A DNA stretch of 64,000 bases, from the NCBI GenBank assembly GCA_913060875.1, contig CAJXSL010000004.1, positions 1 through 64,000 of the forward strand. Direction: 5' to 3'. Numbering within the stretch: position 1 is the first letter of the stretch; each line of letters begins with the position of its first letter. The notes below the pieces were generated by a model. The model worked only from the letters and a program-made list of their open reading frames with translations. It was not told the origin of the DNA and ran no database searches. The stretch comes from an uncultured Desulfobacteraceae bacterium (GTDB taxonomy: Bacteria; Desulfobacterota; Desulfobacteria; Desulfobacterales; UBA5852). The position numbers and the translations under genes were made by a program. Shown here one piece after another: positions 8,555 through 17,829 of this stretch.

Positions 8555-8962
8555 ATGCTGAAGCGCTACATTCCGGGACTCACCCTTATCATCCTGCTGA
8601 CCCTGGCAGCGCTGGCCATGGGGCAGACCATGCCCGGCGGCAAATGGTGGAAGGACCCCGACATCGCCCGCAAACTCGATCTGACGGCCACGGATGTCAA
8701 AAAACTCGACAAGCTCCTTGTCAAAAGCCGGCGGCAATGGATCAATTTGAAAAACCGTGTCGAAAAAGAACAGTTTGAATACGAGAACCTGATGGAATCC
8801 GATACTTTGGACGAAGCGGCCATCGATCGGCAACTGGCGAAACTGGAAAAAGCCCGCAGCGATCTCAGCGAAGCGCGCTCGCATTTCGTGGTGGGCGTCC
8901 GGAAAATTTTAGGCCGCGACCGTTTTCAAAGACTCCAGCGCATTTATTCCGAATCCCGGTAG
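8555..8962 (+). CDS. CnrX/Spy/ZraP-like periplasmic sensor or chaperone
   Basis: 135 aa with an N-terminal signal or anchor (residues 5-24) and an all-helical, charged mature region. The segments ARKLDLTATDVKKLDKLL and FVVGVRKILGRDRFQRLQRI match the pattern of the periplasmic heavy-metal-sensor / LTXXQ group (CnrX, ZraP, Spy, CpxP). It follows the anti-sigma gene by 25 bases, with GAAAGGAGTG upstream. The order sigma - anti-sigma - sensor resembles CnrH-CnrY-CnrX, suggesting that it modulates the anti-sigma factor. No His/Met-rich metal site is evident, so the signal may be misfolded protein rather than metal. Confidence 0.7.
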   Translation: MLKRYIPGLTLIILLTLAALAMGQTMPGGKWWKDPDIARKLDLTATDVKKLDKLLVKSRRQWINLKNRVEKEQFEYENLMESDTLDEAAIDRQLAKLEKARSDLSEARSHFVVGVRKILGRDRFQRLQRIYSESR

Positions 8963-9015
8963 ACCCAAGGGGAAATGATCCCAGGCCCGGCACCCGGCCG
9001 GGTAGGGCTGTTGGC

Positions 9016-9044
9016 TTGACAACATACCCGATCCCCGCTATGGG
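9016..9044 (+). promoter_or_regulatory. weak candidate promoter for dodecin
   Basis: TTGACA (9016-9021), 17 bases, then TATGGG (9039-9044). The -35 is perfect but the -10 poor; the leader would be about 190 bases. Nothing else is seen in the 8963-9238 gap except a CCCGGC/GCCGGG stem at 8986-9002. Confidence 0.3.
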
Positions 9045-9238
9045 TGGTGACTGACGATAATTGGTTTGCCGCCCCTCTCACAGCTTCTCCCTCATCCGCA
9101 ACGATACCGGTCAACCACTTCCGGCCCTGACTGCTCATCCGCTTTCACTGTCACCCCCTTTGCCAGACAACTTATCCATGTTTTTTGCCGTCATCAGTTG
9201 GGTTTCATCATCCATCCCATAACCAAAGGAGGCGCAAC

Positions 9239-9448
9239 ATGGCAGACAGCATCTACAAAGTTATCGAACTGGTGGGGACGAGTGCCAATTCATGGGAAGA
9301 CGCGGCCCGCAGCGCCGTGGAAACGGCCGGTTCCAACCTGCGCGACCTGCGTGTGGCGGAAATCACCAAAATGGACATGAAAATCGAAAACGGGAAGGTG
9401 GCCGCCTTTCGGGCCCGGGTCAGCTTGAGCTTTAAATACGAATCCTGA
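9239..9448 (+). CDS. dodecin (flavin-binding storage protein)
   Basis: 69 aa, the full length of the dodecin family. It begins MADSIYKVIELVG and contains the conserved SWEDAARSAVETA helix and the LRVAEI strand. Dodecins form hollow dodecamers that bind flavins and buffer free FMN/FAD or riboflavin derivatives in the cytoplasm. The start is fixed by AAAGGAGG at 9225-9232. It is a single gene closed by a stem-loop at 9462-9490 and converges on htpG. Confidence 0.95.
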   Translation: MADSIYKVIELVGTSANSWEDAARSAVETAGSNLRDLRVAEITKMDMKIENGKVAAFRARVSLSFKYES

Positions 9449-9461
9449 GGTCACAAAACGA

Positions 9462-9490
9462 CCGGCTTGGGCACATGATGCCCAAGCCGG
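9462..9490. terminator. bidirectional stem-loop between dodecin and htpG
   Basis: A 12-bp perfect stem (CCGGCTTGGGCA / TGCCCAAGCCGG) with a five-base loop sits between two convergent genes, 14 bases from the first stop and 9 from the second. U tracts are weak on both sides. Confidence 0.7.
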
Positions 9491-9498
9491 CTGTCAAT

Positions 9499-11445
9499 TT
9501 AGGCGTCCTTAGACGCCAACGCCGCCCCCATCATCTCGCCGATGAGCTTGCCGAAGCGGGAGGGGTTTTCCAGTTTGCCCCCCTCGCCGATCACCGCCAG
9601 GTCAAATAAGAGCCGGCTATAGTCTTCCAGGCGCGCATCATCCGAATTCTTTTCATAAATCTGCTTGAAATTTTCCATTACCGGATGGGTGGTGTTCAAC
9701 TCCAGCACCCGTTTGGTGGCGGGAACATCCTGGCCGGAGGATTTCAGGATTTTTTCCATATAGCCGCTCATGTCGTGGTCATCCCCTGAAAGACAGGCCA
9801 CCGAGTCCAGCAGGCGGGTGGAAGGTTTGACGTCTTTGACATGATCCTGCAGCGTCTTGCGAATATAGCCGAACAAATCCTTGAACTGCTCTTCCTTGTC
9901 CTTGGCATCATCCGCATCGATATCCAGATCGCCTTTTTCGGCACTCTTGAGGGATTTACCGTCGTATTCCGTCAGGGACTGCACCACCCACTCATCCACC
10001 GGGTCGGTCATAAGAAGCACTTCGTAATTCTGGGCCTTGAGCCGCTCCAGATGAGGGCTGTTCAACAGGGTGGCGGGATTGTCGCCGGTCAGGTAGTAAA
10101 TGGCGTCCTGGGATTCCGGCATGCGGTCCACGTAGTCTTTAAGCGATACCCAGGTACCATCTGAAGTCGTGGTCTTGAAGCGGGCCAGATCCGCCAGCTT
10201 GGTCTTGTTGGCAGGATCCGTGTAGATACCGATTTTGAGGATCGCGCCGAATTCATCGTAGAACTTGTCGTAATCCTCTTTTTCCATACCGTTGAGCAGG
10301 TCGAACAGTTTTTTGACCAGGTTTTTGCGGATATTGAGCACCAGGCGGTCCTGTTGCAGGATTTCGCGGCTGATATTCAGGTTGAGATCAGGCGCATCCA
10401 CGACCCCCTTGACGAAACCGAAGTACTCCGGCAGGAGTTCCTTACAGTCGTCCATGATGAAAACCCGGCGACTGTAGAGGTGAACGCCGTGCTTGTGCTC
10501 AGGCTGAAACAGGTCAAAGGGGGCCTTGGACGGCAGGTAGAGCAGGGCCGTGTATTCAGTGGTACCCTCCAGTTTGACATGCAGGTGTTTGAGGGGGGGA
10601 TTCCAGTCGTGACTGATGTGGGTATAGAATTGTTTGTACTCGTCCTCGCTCACTTCCGCTTTGTTGCGGGCCCAGATGGCCTTCATGGAATTGAGGGTTT
10701 CCTCGCGCTCCACCGTCCGGGTGGTTTCACCCACCGGTTTGCCGTCCCCGTCCAGAATCTGTTCATCCTCGGGAATCGGTTCCTGTTTTTCAACGTCCAT
10801 CACCACGGGGTAGGACACGAAATCCGAATGTTTCTTGATAATCTGCCGAACGGTCCACTCGTCGGTGTAATCCGGCTCGTCCTTACCGGGGGTGCGCAGT
10901 TCGAGCAGAATGCTGGTCCCCCGGCCGGGCTTGGTGGTTTCTTCGATGGTGTATTCGCCGTCGCCGGTGGACACCCACCGGGTGGCGGTCGTTTCTCCCG
11001 CCGCCCGGGTGGTCAGGGTGACTTTGTCGGCCACGATGAAAGCGCTGTAAAACCCCACGCCGAACTGCCCGATCAGTTCGGGGGTCAGCACCGCATCCTT
11101 GTGGTTGAGCGATTCCATGGCTTCCAGGAATGCCGCCGTTCCGCTGCGGGCGATGGTGCCAATGTTTTCGTTGACCTCGTCATAGGTCATCCCGATGCCG
11201 TTGTCGGCAATTTCCAGGGTGCGTTTGATGCCGTCCCGGGTGATCTTGATCTTGAATTCCGTGTCATCCCCCAGGAGGTCCGTCTCGGTCTGGGCCTTGA
11301 AGCGAAGCTTGTCGATGGCATCGGAAGCATTGGAAACCAGTTCCCGCAGGAATATGTCGCTGTTGGAGTATAGCGAATTGATAATCAGCTTGAGAACCTG
11401 CCGGACCTCGGTTTCAAATTGTCGGGTTTCTTTGCGCGCCGTCAT
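9499..11445 (-). CDS. htpG: Hsp90-family molecular chaperone HtpG
   Basis: 648 aa, the usual size for bacterial Hsp90. The N-terminal GHKL ATPase shows the [16 protein letters not shown] and DNGIGM motifs, and [11 protein letters not shown] forms the lid segment. The middle and C-terminal dimerisation domains follow in full. The start at 11445 ([14 protein letters not shown]) has AAGGAG upstream; the longer frame to 11553 would begin at the transcription start itself and has no similarity to HtpG. A sigma-70 promoter lies at 11555-11582. It refolds or stabilises client proteins in the cytoplasm. Confidence 0.97.
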   Translation of the reverse strand: MTARKETRQFETEVRQVLKLIINSLYSNSDIFLRELVSNASDAIDKLRFKAQTETDLLGDDTEFKIKITRDGIKRTLEIADNGIGMTYDEVNENIGTIARSGTAAFLEAMESLNHKDAVLTPELIGQFGVGFYSAFIVADKVTLTTRAAGETTATRWVSTGDGEYTIEETTKPGRGTSILLELRTPGKDEPDYTDEWTVRQIIKKHSDFVSYPVVMDVEKQEPIPEDEQILDGDGKPVGETTRTVEREETLNSMKAIWARNKAEVSEDEYKQFYTHISHDWNPPLKHLHVKLEGTTEYTALLYLPSKAPFDLFQPEHKHGVHLYSRRVFIMDDCKELLPEYFGFVKGVVDAPDLNLNISREILQQDRLVLNIRKNLVKKLFDLLNGMEKEDYDKFYDEFGAILKIGIYTDPANKTKLADLARFKTTTSDGTWVSLKDYVDRMPESQDAIYYLTGDNPATLLNSPHLERLKAQNYEVLLMTDPVDEWVVQSLTEYDGKSLKSAEKGDLDIDADDAKDKEEQFKDLFGYIRKTLQDHVKDVKPSTRLLDSVACLSGDDHDMSGYMEKILKSSGQDVPATKRVLELNTTHPVMENFKQIYEKNSDDARLEDYSRLLFDLAVIGEGGKLENPSRFGKLIGEMMGAALASKDA

Positions 11446-11554
11446 GATATCTTTTATTCTCCTTGCCTGTTGATGTTTCGACACACTGCCAAAAAAGACG
11501 CCTCCCCGGAAGCAGGAGACGTCATGGCCGGACAACTCATTAAATTTCATCAAT

Positions 11555-11582
11555 AAAATACGTTTTAATCGGCGTTTGTCAA
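11555..11582 (-). promoter_or_regulatory. promoter of htpG
   Basis: On the minus strand TTGACA (11582-11577), a 16-base spacer and TATTTT (11560-11555) give a start near 11548 and a leader of about 100 bases. The rest of 11583-11801 shows nothing identifiable. Confidence 0.55.
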
Positions 11583-11801
11583 CCCCCCCGAACGCTTATA
11601 AGGCAGGCTTTCAGGTCGATTTTAAACCGTTTGAGAACGACCTGTAACAGGGCGCTCTGGGAAATGACAGGTGAAACCACCGGGAGGGTGTGAGCGGGAA
11701 TTTCAACCTGGCAGCTACAGGCACACCCGGAACTCACCAAAACCGGGTGCGCCTCCAGCCGGGAAGGTCATCAGGATCGCATAGCGGGCGCAAAAGCCCA
11801 T

Positions 11802-12293
11802 CTATTTTATGTCGCGTACGGCCAGCGCACGATAAGCGCGATAGTGCACCATGCGGTCCGTATAATGGTAGCCGCGATGGAAATTGAAGGCCGCGGCGGT
11901 GACGGCGGAAGCCGTATCGGACGTCCATACCCAGCCACAGGTCAGGCGGATGACGGCGGGCACCCGGACAACCTGGCCGCAGTCGGTTTCATACCCGGCA
12001 TAAGACCGGTCTTCCACGTGCAGGGATTTCAGCTCTTCCAGCGTGGGCAGGCGCCAGTCGTCATAGGACGCCTGAATGGTGTGGGGAAAGGTGAAACGCA
12101 CCCAGCGTTCGGCCTGCTTCCAACTGATGTCGCCATGATTATCGGTCTGGGACCACATGATGTTGAGCTGATGATCGGTGACGGTGCCGTCGCCGTTGTC
12201 GGTGAAACGCTCGCCGGCATCAGCGGGGGTAATTCCGGCCACGAGGCAGAAAAGGACTGTGGCGACCAGCCTGGCGATGAGGCATCTTGCCAT
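11802..12293 (-). CDS. DUF1566 (Lcl-like) secreted protein
   Basis: 163 aa with a signal peptide (cleavage likely after ADA, residue 26). The mature protein shows the DUF1566 pattern: RFTDNGDGTVTDHQLNIMW at the start, DDWRLPTLEELKSL in the middle and a C-terminal WTSDTAS...ALAVRD block. The domain is related to the lectin-like Lcl fold of Legionella and is usually extracytoplasmic; its ligand here is unknown. AAGGAGG precedes the ATG. It lies downstream of repeat copy B and the universal stress gene on the same strand. Confidence 0.85.
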   Translation of the reverse strand: MARCLIARLVATVLFCLVAGITPADAGERFTDNGDGTVTDHQLNIMWSQTDNHGDISWKQAERWVRFTFPHTIQASYDDWRLPTLEELKSLHVEDRSYAGYETDCGQVVRVPAVIRLTCGWVWTSDTASAVTAAAFNFHRGYHYTDRMVHYRAYRALAVRDIK

Positions 12294-12325
12294 AGCGTCC
12301 TCCTTTCAGGTGTGGCGGTTGGTTA

Positions 12326-12473
12326 AGTGTTCATCCATAAATGGCATCTTTCGGCCCCTGGCGGCGTTCTCGCTCGTCTTCAATCCTCGAAATAGTGGGC
12401 TTTTCCTCCGGTTGAGAAAACGCGCTCGGGCCTTGCCAGGAACCAAAATCTACCTTTTATGGACGGACACTAT
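12326..12473 (+). mobile_element. family 1 MITE-like repeat, copy B (148 bp)
   Basis: This is the shortest copy. The left end (GTGTTCATCCATAAATGG) and the right end (CCTTTTATGGACGGACAC) are imperfect inverted repeats. Internal sequence matches copy A but lacks its CGGGA/TCCCG palindrome block. It lies between the universal stress gene and the DUF1566 gene, both leftward, and encodes nothing. Confidence 0.75.
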
Positions 12474-12543
12474 ATAGCTATCTCGATGACGTTTATGCCG
12501 CGGTAGTGCGGGATCCTTCTACTGCAGGCAGGGAATCCGTCAA

Positions 12544-13044
12544 TCAGGGTCGGGCTTGGCGAAACCGTTTGCGCAGGCGTTTGGCGATGGTCTCGTCGCG
12601 GTACGAGATAACGGTCGCCGGCGAACGGCGGAATATTTTTTCGGCCACCGAGCCGACTAGAACCTGTTCCAGATCGGTACGGCCCTTGGGCCCCATCACG
12701 ACCACGTCGACACCTTCCTCGACGATCAGCTTGAGCAATTCTTCCAGGGGGTTGCCCACCAGGTAAATGGTGCGGATACGCTCCCGCGGCAAATCACTGC
12801 TAGCGGTAATGCTTTCCAGGATTTTCTCACGCTCCGCCTTGATGCTCTTGACATAGTGTTCGCCGTCGACCTCGTAGCCCATGGCGGAAATCGTACGCAC
12901 GGATTCCACGTCACGCTCGTTGATGACACTGGTAACGATGAGCTCCGCATCGGAACAATGGGCGAAATCGGCAGCGAACTCAAATGTGCCCTGGGCGTAG
13001 TCGGAAAATGCGAGGGCCACAAGCACTTTGCGGACATTTTTCAT
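12544..13044 (-). CDS. universal stress protein, ATP-binding type
   Basis: 166 aa, one UspA domain. The C-terminal part has the ATP-binding signature G-x2-G-x9-G-S intact (GPKGRTDLEQVLVGS), placing it in the nucleotide-binding branch. The start at 13044 (MKNVRKVLVALAFS) fits the usual beta-1 strand; the longer frame to 13071 adds an unrelated stub. It lies downstream of the TRAP transporter operon, in the same direction, separated by a strong terminator. This gene-transporter association is common in bacteria, though a functional link is inferred. Confidence 0.92.
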   Translation of the reverse strand: MKNVRKVLVALAFSDYAQGTFEFAADFAHCSDAELIVTSVINERDVESVRTISAMGYEVDGEHYVKSIKAEREKILESITASSDLPRERIRTIYLVGNPLEELLKLIVEEGVDVVVMGPKGRTDLEQVLVGSVAEKIFRRSPATVISYRDETIAKRLRKRFRQARP

Positions 13045-13060
13045 GGTATGTTCCTCTGGT

Positions 13061-13097
13061 AAAAAAATCACCCGCCGCCGTCAACCGACGGCGGGTT
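13061..13097 (-). terminator. intrinsic terminator of the TRAP operon
   Basis: On the minus strand, a GC-rich stem built from ACCCGCCGTC and GACGGCGG(C)GGGT is followed by a run of seven T (A tract at 13061-13067 on the plus strand). It sits between the TRAP permease stop and the universal stress gene. Confidence 0.8.
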
Positions 13098-13121
13098 ATG
13101 GATTGATTCGGTCACCTGGCA

Positions 13122-15197
13122 TCAAGCCGCCGCAGGCGTCTGCTCCACTTTGGGAATACGGGGCCGCTGCATCAGATAGATCACGCCATAGAGCGCCAGC
13201 CCGAGGAGGTACGTATAGTAGCGTTGCTCATGCGGCATGCCGATCAGGGATGCAATCAAGTCGGGCCGCATGAGCGACAAGGTCACCGCCAGCAACAGCG
13301 GCAGCTCCCAGATTTTATTTTTGGCCACGAACCAGCCTTGGGTGGCCGACGCAAACGCAAAATTTCCGAAACAAGCCATGATGAATATCAAAATTCCCTG
13401 GGGCCAGGAATTGACATTGTGCAAAATGAGATCGGCATTGAAAATGAACATGAACGGCAAAATCGCCGTGCGGATATCGTACATGAACCCCTGGATACCC
13501 GTGGGGATGGGCGGCGACTTGGCAATTGCCGCCGCTGCGTAGGCCGCCAGCCCCACCGGTGGCGTATCGTCCGCCAGGATGCCGAAATAGAAGCAGAACA
13601 GGTGCGCGGACATCAGGGGCACGATAAAATCGTTCATGGCACCAATTTCCACGATGGCCGGAGCCGTCAGGGAGGCCATAACGATGTAGGTTGCCGTCGT
13701 GGGCAGCCCCATTCCGATGACAAGGCTGGTGATCGCCGTGATGACCAGCATAAGGAAGATGTTGCCCCCGGACAGGGTGTCGATGATGGCCGTAATAAGC
13801 TGACCCAACCCAAGGGCCACCACGCCAACGATGATCCCGGCCGCGGCCGTGGCCAGGGCCACGGAAACCATGTTGCGCGCTCCGCTGGCCAGGGCCCCGA
13901 AAATGTCCTCGAAACTCTGCCTGAGGGCCGGTCCGATCGGCTCTTTACGTGCCATGGCCTGAACGGGTCGCTGGAACAGCATGATCAGGGCCATCACCCA
14001 GATGGCATTGAAGGCTGCCAGCTCAGGTGAATGCCGTACCACGATCAATTCCCAGAGCAGCATGCAAATCGGGACAAGAAAATGTGCGCCGGCAAAAAGT
14101 GTCTTAAAAAACGGGGGCAGTTCCTTGCGCGGAATGCCACGCAGCCCCAGCTTGGAGGCCTCGATATGGGTGATGAAAAAGAGTGCCGCATAGGAGGCAA
14201 AGGCCGGCACGGCCGCCGCCTTGATGACCTCCACGTAGGGCACGTTCACGTACTCGGCAATGATAAAAGCCGCCGCCCCCATGATGGGCGGTGCCAACTG
14301 GCCGTCCGTACTGGCGGCCACCTCGACCGCGGCCGCCTTCTTGGCGGGATAACCCACTTTTTTCATCAGTGGAATCGTAAAGGTCCCCGTGGTGACGATG
14401 TTGGCGATACTGGAGCCGGACACCAGTCCGGTCAGGCCGCTGCCCATGATGGCCGCCTTGGCCGGGCCGCCCTTGAAACCTCCCAGCAGACTCAGGGCCA
14501 GGCGGATGAAGTACTGGCCGGCGCCGGCCTTGTCCAGCATGGCGCCGAAGAGAACAAATAGGAAAACAATGGTGGCGGACACGTCCAGCGGAATGCCGTA
14601 AATCCCTTCGGTGGACATGGTCATCTGGCCTACGAACCGGTTCAGGGAAACCCCTTTGAAAGCGATCAGGTCCGGCATGTAGGGGCCCATGAAGGCATAG
14701 AAAATAAAGAGACCGGCAATCACGGAAAGCGCCGGGCCGATCACCCGTCGGGCCGCTTCCAGCAGCAGGATCGTCAATATCAGGCCCATGACGATATCGC
14801 GCAGGTTGGGCGCCCCGTAACGCTGGGTGATACCAGTGTAATCGATGGCAATGTAGAGGGCGGCCACTCCGGCCACGATGGCCATAATGAAATCAGCAAT
14901 TGGGATCCGGTCGGTGGCGGACAGAAATTTGAGGCCAAAGCGTGTCTTTTTGAGCAGGGGATAGTTGAGGAAAACGATTACCATGGCAAAACCCAAGTGA
15001 ATGGCCCGGATATATGTAGAATCGAGTACCATCCAACTGGCAATAGAAAGCTGGAAGAGGCTCCACATCACCCCCACCGTGGGAATAATGTACCGGACCC
15101 ACCCTTTCGGTCGGCGTCCGACACCTTCCTCTTCTTCAGCCATTCTTTTAGCAAGTTCCAGGCCCTCGTCATTATCCGTCACTTCAAACTTGCTCAT
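13122..15197 (-). CDS. TRAP transporter fused 4TM/12TM permease
   Basis: 691 aa, strongly hydrophobic. The N-terminal third is a DctQ-like four-helix subunit, and the rest is the DctM-like large permease (AAIMGSGLTGLVSGSSIANIVTTG, PPIMGAAAFIIAEY and GMGLPTTATYIV are family hallmarks). Such fusions pair with TAXI solute receptors, and one is encoded immediately upstream. Together they import an organic acid driven by an ion gradient across the inner membrane. ATG 15197 has AGGTGG five bases upstream; a GTG at 15206 is the alternative. Substrate not predictable. Confidence 0.95.
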   Translation of the reverse strand: MSKFEVTDNDEGLELAKRMAEEEEGVGRRPKGWVRYIIPTVGVMWSLFQLSIASWMVLDSTYIRAIHLGFAMVIVFLNYPLLKKTRFGLKFLSATDRIPIADFIMAIVAGVAALYIAIDYTGITQRYGAPNLRDIVMGLILTILLLEAARRVIGPALSVIAGLFIFYAFMGPYMPDLIAFKGVSLNRFVGQMTMSTEGIYGIPLDVSATIVFLFVLFGAMLDKAGAGQYFIRLALSLLGGFKGGPAKAAIMGSGLTGLVSGSSIANIVTTGTFTIPLMKKVGYPAKKAAAVEVAASTDGQLAPPIMGAAAFIIAEYVNVPYVEVIKAAAVPAFASYAALFFITHIEASKLGLRGIPRKELPPFFKTLFAGAHFLVPICMLLWELIVVRHSPELAAFNAIWVMALIMLFQRPVQAMARKEPIGPALRQSFEDIFGALASGARNMVSVALATAAAGIIVGVVALGLGQLITAIIDTLSGGNIFLMLVITAITSLVIGMGLPTTATYIVMASLTAPAIVEIGAMNDFIVPLMSAHLFCFYFGILADDTPPVGLAAYAAAAIAKSPPIPTGIQGFMYDIRTAILPFMFIFNADLILHNVNSWPQGILIFIMACFGNFAFASATQGWFVAKNKIWELPLLLAVTLSLMRPDLIASLIGMPHEQRYYTYLLGLALYGVIYLMQRPRIPKVEQTPAAA

Positions 15198-15356
15198 GTG
15201 CACCACCTAACGTCTGGACAACCGGAGATGGACAATCACCGGGTCTGTTTATAAACAATAGATGATTAAGTTGTCGTTTACTACCTTACACGATGATCAT
15301 GCTATTGCTGAGTAGAAAAGGAACTGGCGAATTTAATGCTATGCAAATACTATTGT

Positions 15357-15386
15357 GGCGGACGGCCAATACGAAGGCCGTCTGCC
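15357..15386 (-). terminator. stem-loop between receptor and permease genes
   Basis: GGCGGACGGCC and GGCCGTCTGCC form an 11-bp near-perfect stem with an 8-base loop, 17 bases after the receptor stop. There is no U tract. In binding-protein operons such hairpins often leave the receptor mRNA in excess over the permease mRNA; that role is inferred here. Confidence 0.5.
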
Positions 15387-15402
15387 ATAATCGCGATACA
15401 CT

Positions 15403-16395
15403 CTACTTCATCAAACCAACTTCCTTGTAGTATTTGATGGCACCTGGATGAAGAGGAGCCGAGAGGCCTTCCAGCATGCCCTCTTTGGTCAGGACGGCAT
15501 AGGCCGGATGGAGTTTCTTGAACTTGTCGAAGTTGTCGAAAACTTCCTTGACGATGGCATAAACCTCTTCGTCCGGCCGGACGGCGGAAGTAACAAAGGT
15601 CGCCTTGACACCAAAAGTGGGGACGTCGGCATCGTTGACCGCGCCCGGATAATTTTTCACCGGCACGACAGACTTGGCATAGTAAGTTTTCTTGGCAAAC
15701 AGCGCTTCCAGCCCAGCACCTTCAACAGGTACAAACATGACTTTGGTCTTGCCGGCGGTAGCTTCTTTTATCGCGCCGTTAGGATGACCCACCGTGTAGA
15801 AAAAGGCATCAATACGGCCGTCCTGCAGCAGGCCGGGGGCTTCCGCAGCCTTGACAAATTCGGCTTTAAGATCTTTCTCATAGTCAATACCAACGGCCTC
15901 CAGGGCATCTTTCGAGTTACCGAGCTGGCCGGATCCGGGGTTACCGATGTTTACCCTTTTACCTTTCAGATCCATAATGGTTTTGATCCCGGACTCTACG
16001 GAGGCGATCAAGGTAACCGATTCGGGATGGATGCTGAAGACGGCCCGCAGGTCTTTTTGAGGTTTGCCGGCCCATTCGGAGCCCTCCTCGCCGTTATAAG
16101 CCTGGTACTGGCGGTCGGACTGCACCACGCCGAATTCCAGATCGCCGGACATGATGGCGTTGACATTAAACACCGAACCGCCGGTGGATTCCACCGTGGC
16201 ACGGATGCCGTACTCTTTGCGTTTGGCATTGACCATCTTGGCGATAGCGCCGCCGGTGGGATAGTAAACACCGGTAATACCGCCGGTGCCGATGGTCACG
16301 AAGGTGGTTTTGGCCTGGACATCGGCCGGCGCGCCGCCCATCAGCAGGGCAAGGCCAAATACAACGGCTACAGTCAACATCAGTACTTTTTTCAT
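15403..16395 (-). CDS. TAXI-family TRAP transporter solute receptor
   Basis: 330 aa with a signal peptide (cleavage after VQA). The family core is visible: FVTIGTGGITGVYYPTGGAIAKMVN at the N terminus of the mature protein, ESTGGSVFNVNAI, and GSGQLGNSKDALEAVG in the middle. It would bind a solute in the periplasm and deliver it to the fused permease downstream. The start at 16395 has AAGGAGG six bases before; the longer frame to 16593 has no support. The downstream hairpin may favour its expression over that of the permease. Confidence 0.95.
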   Translation of the reverse strand: MKKVLMLTVAVVFGLALLMGGAPADVQAKTTFVTIGTGGITGVYYPTGGAIAKMVNAKRKEYGIRATVESTGGSVFNVNAIMSGDLEFGVVQSDRQYQAYNGEEGSEWAGKPQKDLRAVFSIHPESVTLIASVESGIKTIMDLKGKRVNIGNPGSGQLGNSKDALEAVGIDYEKDLKAEFVKAAEAPGLLQDGRIDAFFYTVGHPNGAIKEATAGKTKVMFVPVEGAGLEALFAKKTYYAKSVVPVKNYPGAVNDADVPTFGVKATFVTSAVRPDEEVYAIVKEVFDNFDKFKKLHPAYAVLTKEGMLEGLSAPLHPGAIKYYKEVGLMK

Positions 16396-16607
16396 GGGTC
16401 CCTCCTTGGAATTCTTAGCGTTAATGGCCAGTGAAAACTGTGTCGCCAGGTTGGTGTAAGGGGAATGCCTCCTTTCTGGTGATAACCTATGGATAATCAA
16501 TGCAAAATGAAAGTCGTAAAGAGAGGATCTAACTTTTCTAACAAAACTGTATCCCGAGTGCAACCCCCCTGTTCCGCCCATCGCCAGCGCCATCGGACGT
16601 CAACGCC

Positions 16608-16616
16608 TGTTATAAT
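16608..16616 (+). promoter_or_regulatory. extended -10 promoter upstream of the glycosyltransferase
   Basis: TGTTATAAT matches the extended -10 consensus TGnTATAAT exactly. No good -35 accompanies it. Transcription would start near 16623, about 130 bases before the glycosyltransferase. I see nothing else in 16396-16750. Confidence 0.45.
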
Positions 16617-16750
16617 TGATGTCGCGGAGGTAGCCCATTATTTCAAAATCACGCCAGGGATGGTATTGGAAGGCCAACGCAATCGGACAGGGGAATCGCT
16701 CGAACGGAAATAGACGGCTAAGTACGTCAATTCGCCATCCACCATTAAAA

Positions 16751-17617
16751 ATGACAATCGTTATGAACCCGTCAACCCACAACATCCGGGTAACCGTTAT
16801 CATTCCCACCTACAACCGGGCTTGGTGCCTGCCGGAGGCCATCGATGCCGTCCTGGCCCAGACCTACCGGGATTATGAACTGATCGTCGTGGATGACGGG
16901 TCGACGGACGAAACGGCTTCGATCCTGACGGGCTATGACGACAAGATCCGCAGGATCCGCCAGGCCAACCGGGGCGTCAGCGCGGCCCGGAACCTGGGTG
17001 TGCAAAAATCCCGTGGTGCACTGATCGCCTTCCTCGATTCGGATGACCTCTGGCAGCCGGGAAAACTGGCCCGGCAGGTAGCGTTTTTCGATCGGCAACC
17101 CGAGGCCATGATCTGTCAGACCGAGGAAATCTGGATTCGCCGGGGGAGGCGGGTCAACCCCAAGCAGCGCCACCGCAAACCCTCCGGCTGGATTTTCGAG
17201 CCCTCCCTGGCCCTCTGCCTGGTCAGCCCTTCGGCGGTCATGATGCGGCGGGAACTGCTGGAAGAAATGGGAGGCTTCGACGAAACCCTGCCGGCCTGCG
17301 AAGACTACGATCTCTGGCTGCGGGTAAGCCTGCGCCACCCCATCCATCTGATCGAAGATCCTCTGGTGGTCAAACGGGGCGGACACGCGGATCAACTGTC
17401 CGGCGCCGCCGGCCTGGACCGCTTTCGCATCCGGTCCCTGGATAAAATCCTGGCCCGGGAAAACCTCACGCCGTCCCAAAGACAGGCCGCGGCGGCCATG
17501 CTGCGTGAAAAATGCCGCATCTATGCCGCCGGATGCCGCAAACGCGGAAAGACGGGGGAGGCCGATCGATACGATAGGCTAGCGGCGCAATATGATCTTC
17601 ACGATCAATCCGGATGA
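16751..17617 (+). CDS. family 2 glycosyltransferase
   Basis: 288 aa, GT-A fold. VTVIIPTYNRAWCLPEAIDAVLAQTY opens the nucleotide-sugar-binding half, VVDDGSTD is the first acidic motif, and FLDSDDLWQPGKL carries the metal-binding DSD. The acceptor half has EEMGGFDETLPACEDYDLWLRV, with the ED motif expected for the catalytic base. No membrane segment is seen, so it probably acts at the cytoplasmic face on a lipid or protein acceptor. There is no neighbouring polysaccharide cluster. Starts at 16751 and 16763 are both possible; neither has a clear ribosome site. Confidence 0.9.
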   Translation: MTIVMNPSTHNIRVTVIIPTYNRAWCLPEAIDAVLAQTYRDYELIVVDDGSTDETASILTGYDDKIRRIRQANRGVSAARNLGVQKSRGALIAFLDSDDLWQPGKLARQVAFFDRQPEAMICQTEEIWIRRGRRVNPKQRHRKPSGWIFEPSLALCLVSPSAVMMRRELLEEMGGFDETLPACEDYDLWLRVSLRHPIHLIEDPLVVKRGGHADQLSGAAGLDRFRIRSLDKILARENLTPSQRQAAAAMLREKCRIYAAGCRKRGKTGEADRYDRLAAQYDLHDQSG

Positions 17618-17656
17618 TCAGCCCCCAAACGGCACAACAGTTAGATCTTGCTTTTT

Positions 17657-17695
17657 GCCCTAAAGTGTCATTAGACTGTCTACCGTTTTTAGGGC
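17657..17695 (+). terminator. possible stem-loop after the glycosyltransferase
   Basis: GCCCTAAA (17657-17664) can pair with TTTAGGGC (17688-17695) across a 23-base loop, 40 bases after the stop. Weak candidate. Confidence 0.3.
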
Positions 17696-17829
17696 CTTCC
17701 CGTCAGACATTCTAAATCCACTATTCATTGATCCAGATCTGTTTCCAGCATACGATGCGCCTGCAGCCTATGTAATACGCCTGTCATTGGCAGCTTTTGG
17801 TACTTGAACAGCTATACCAAGCGGAAAAC

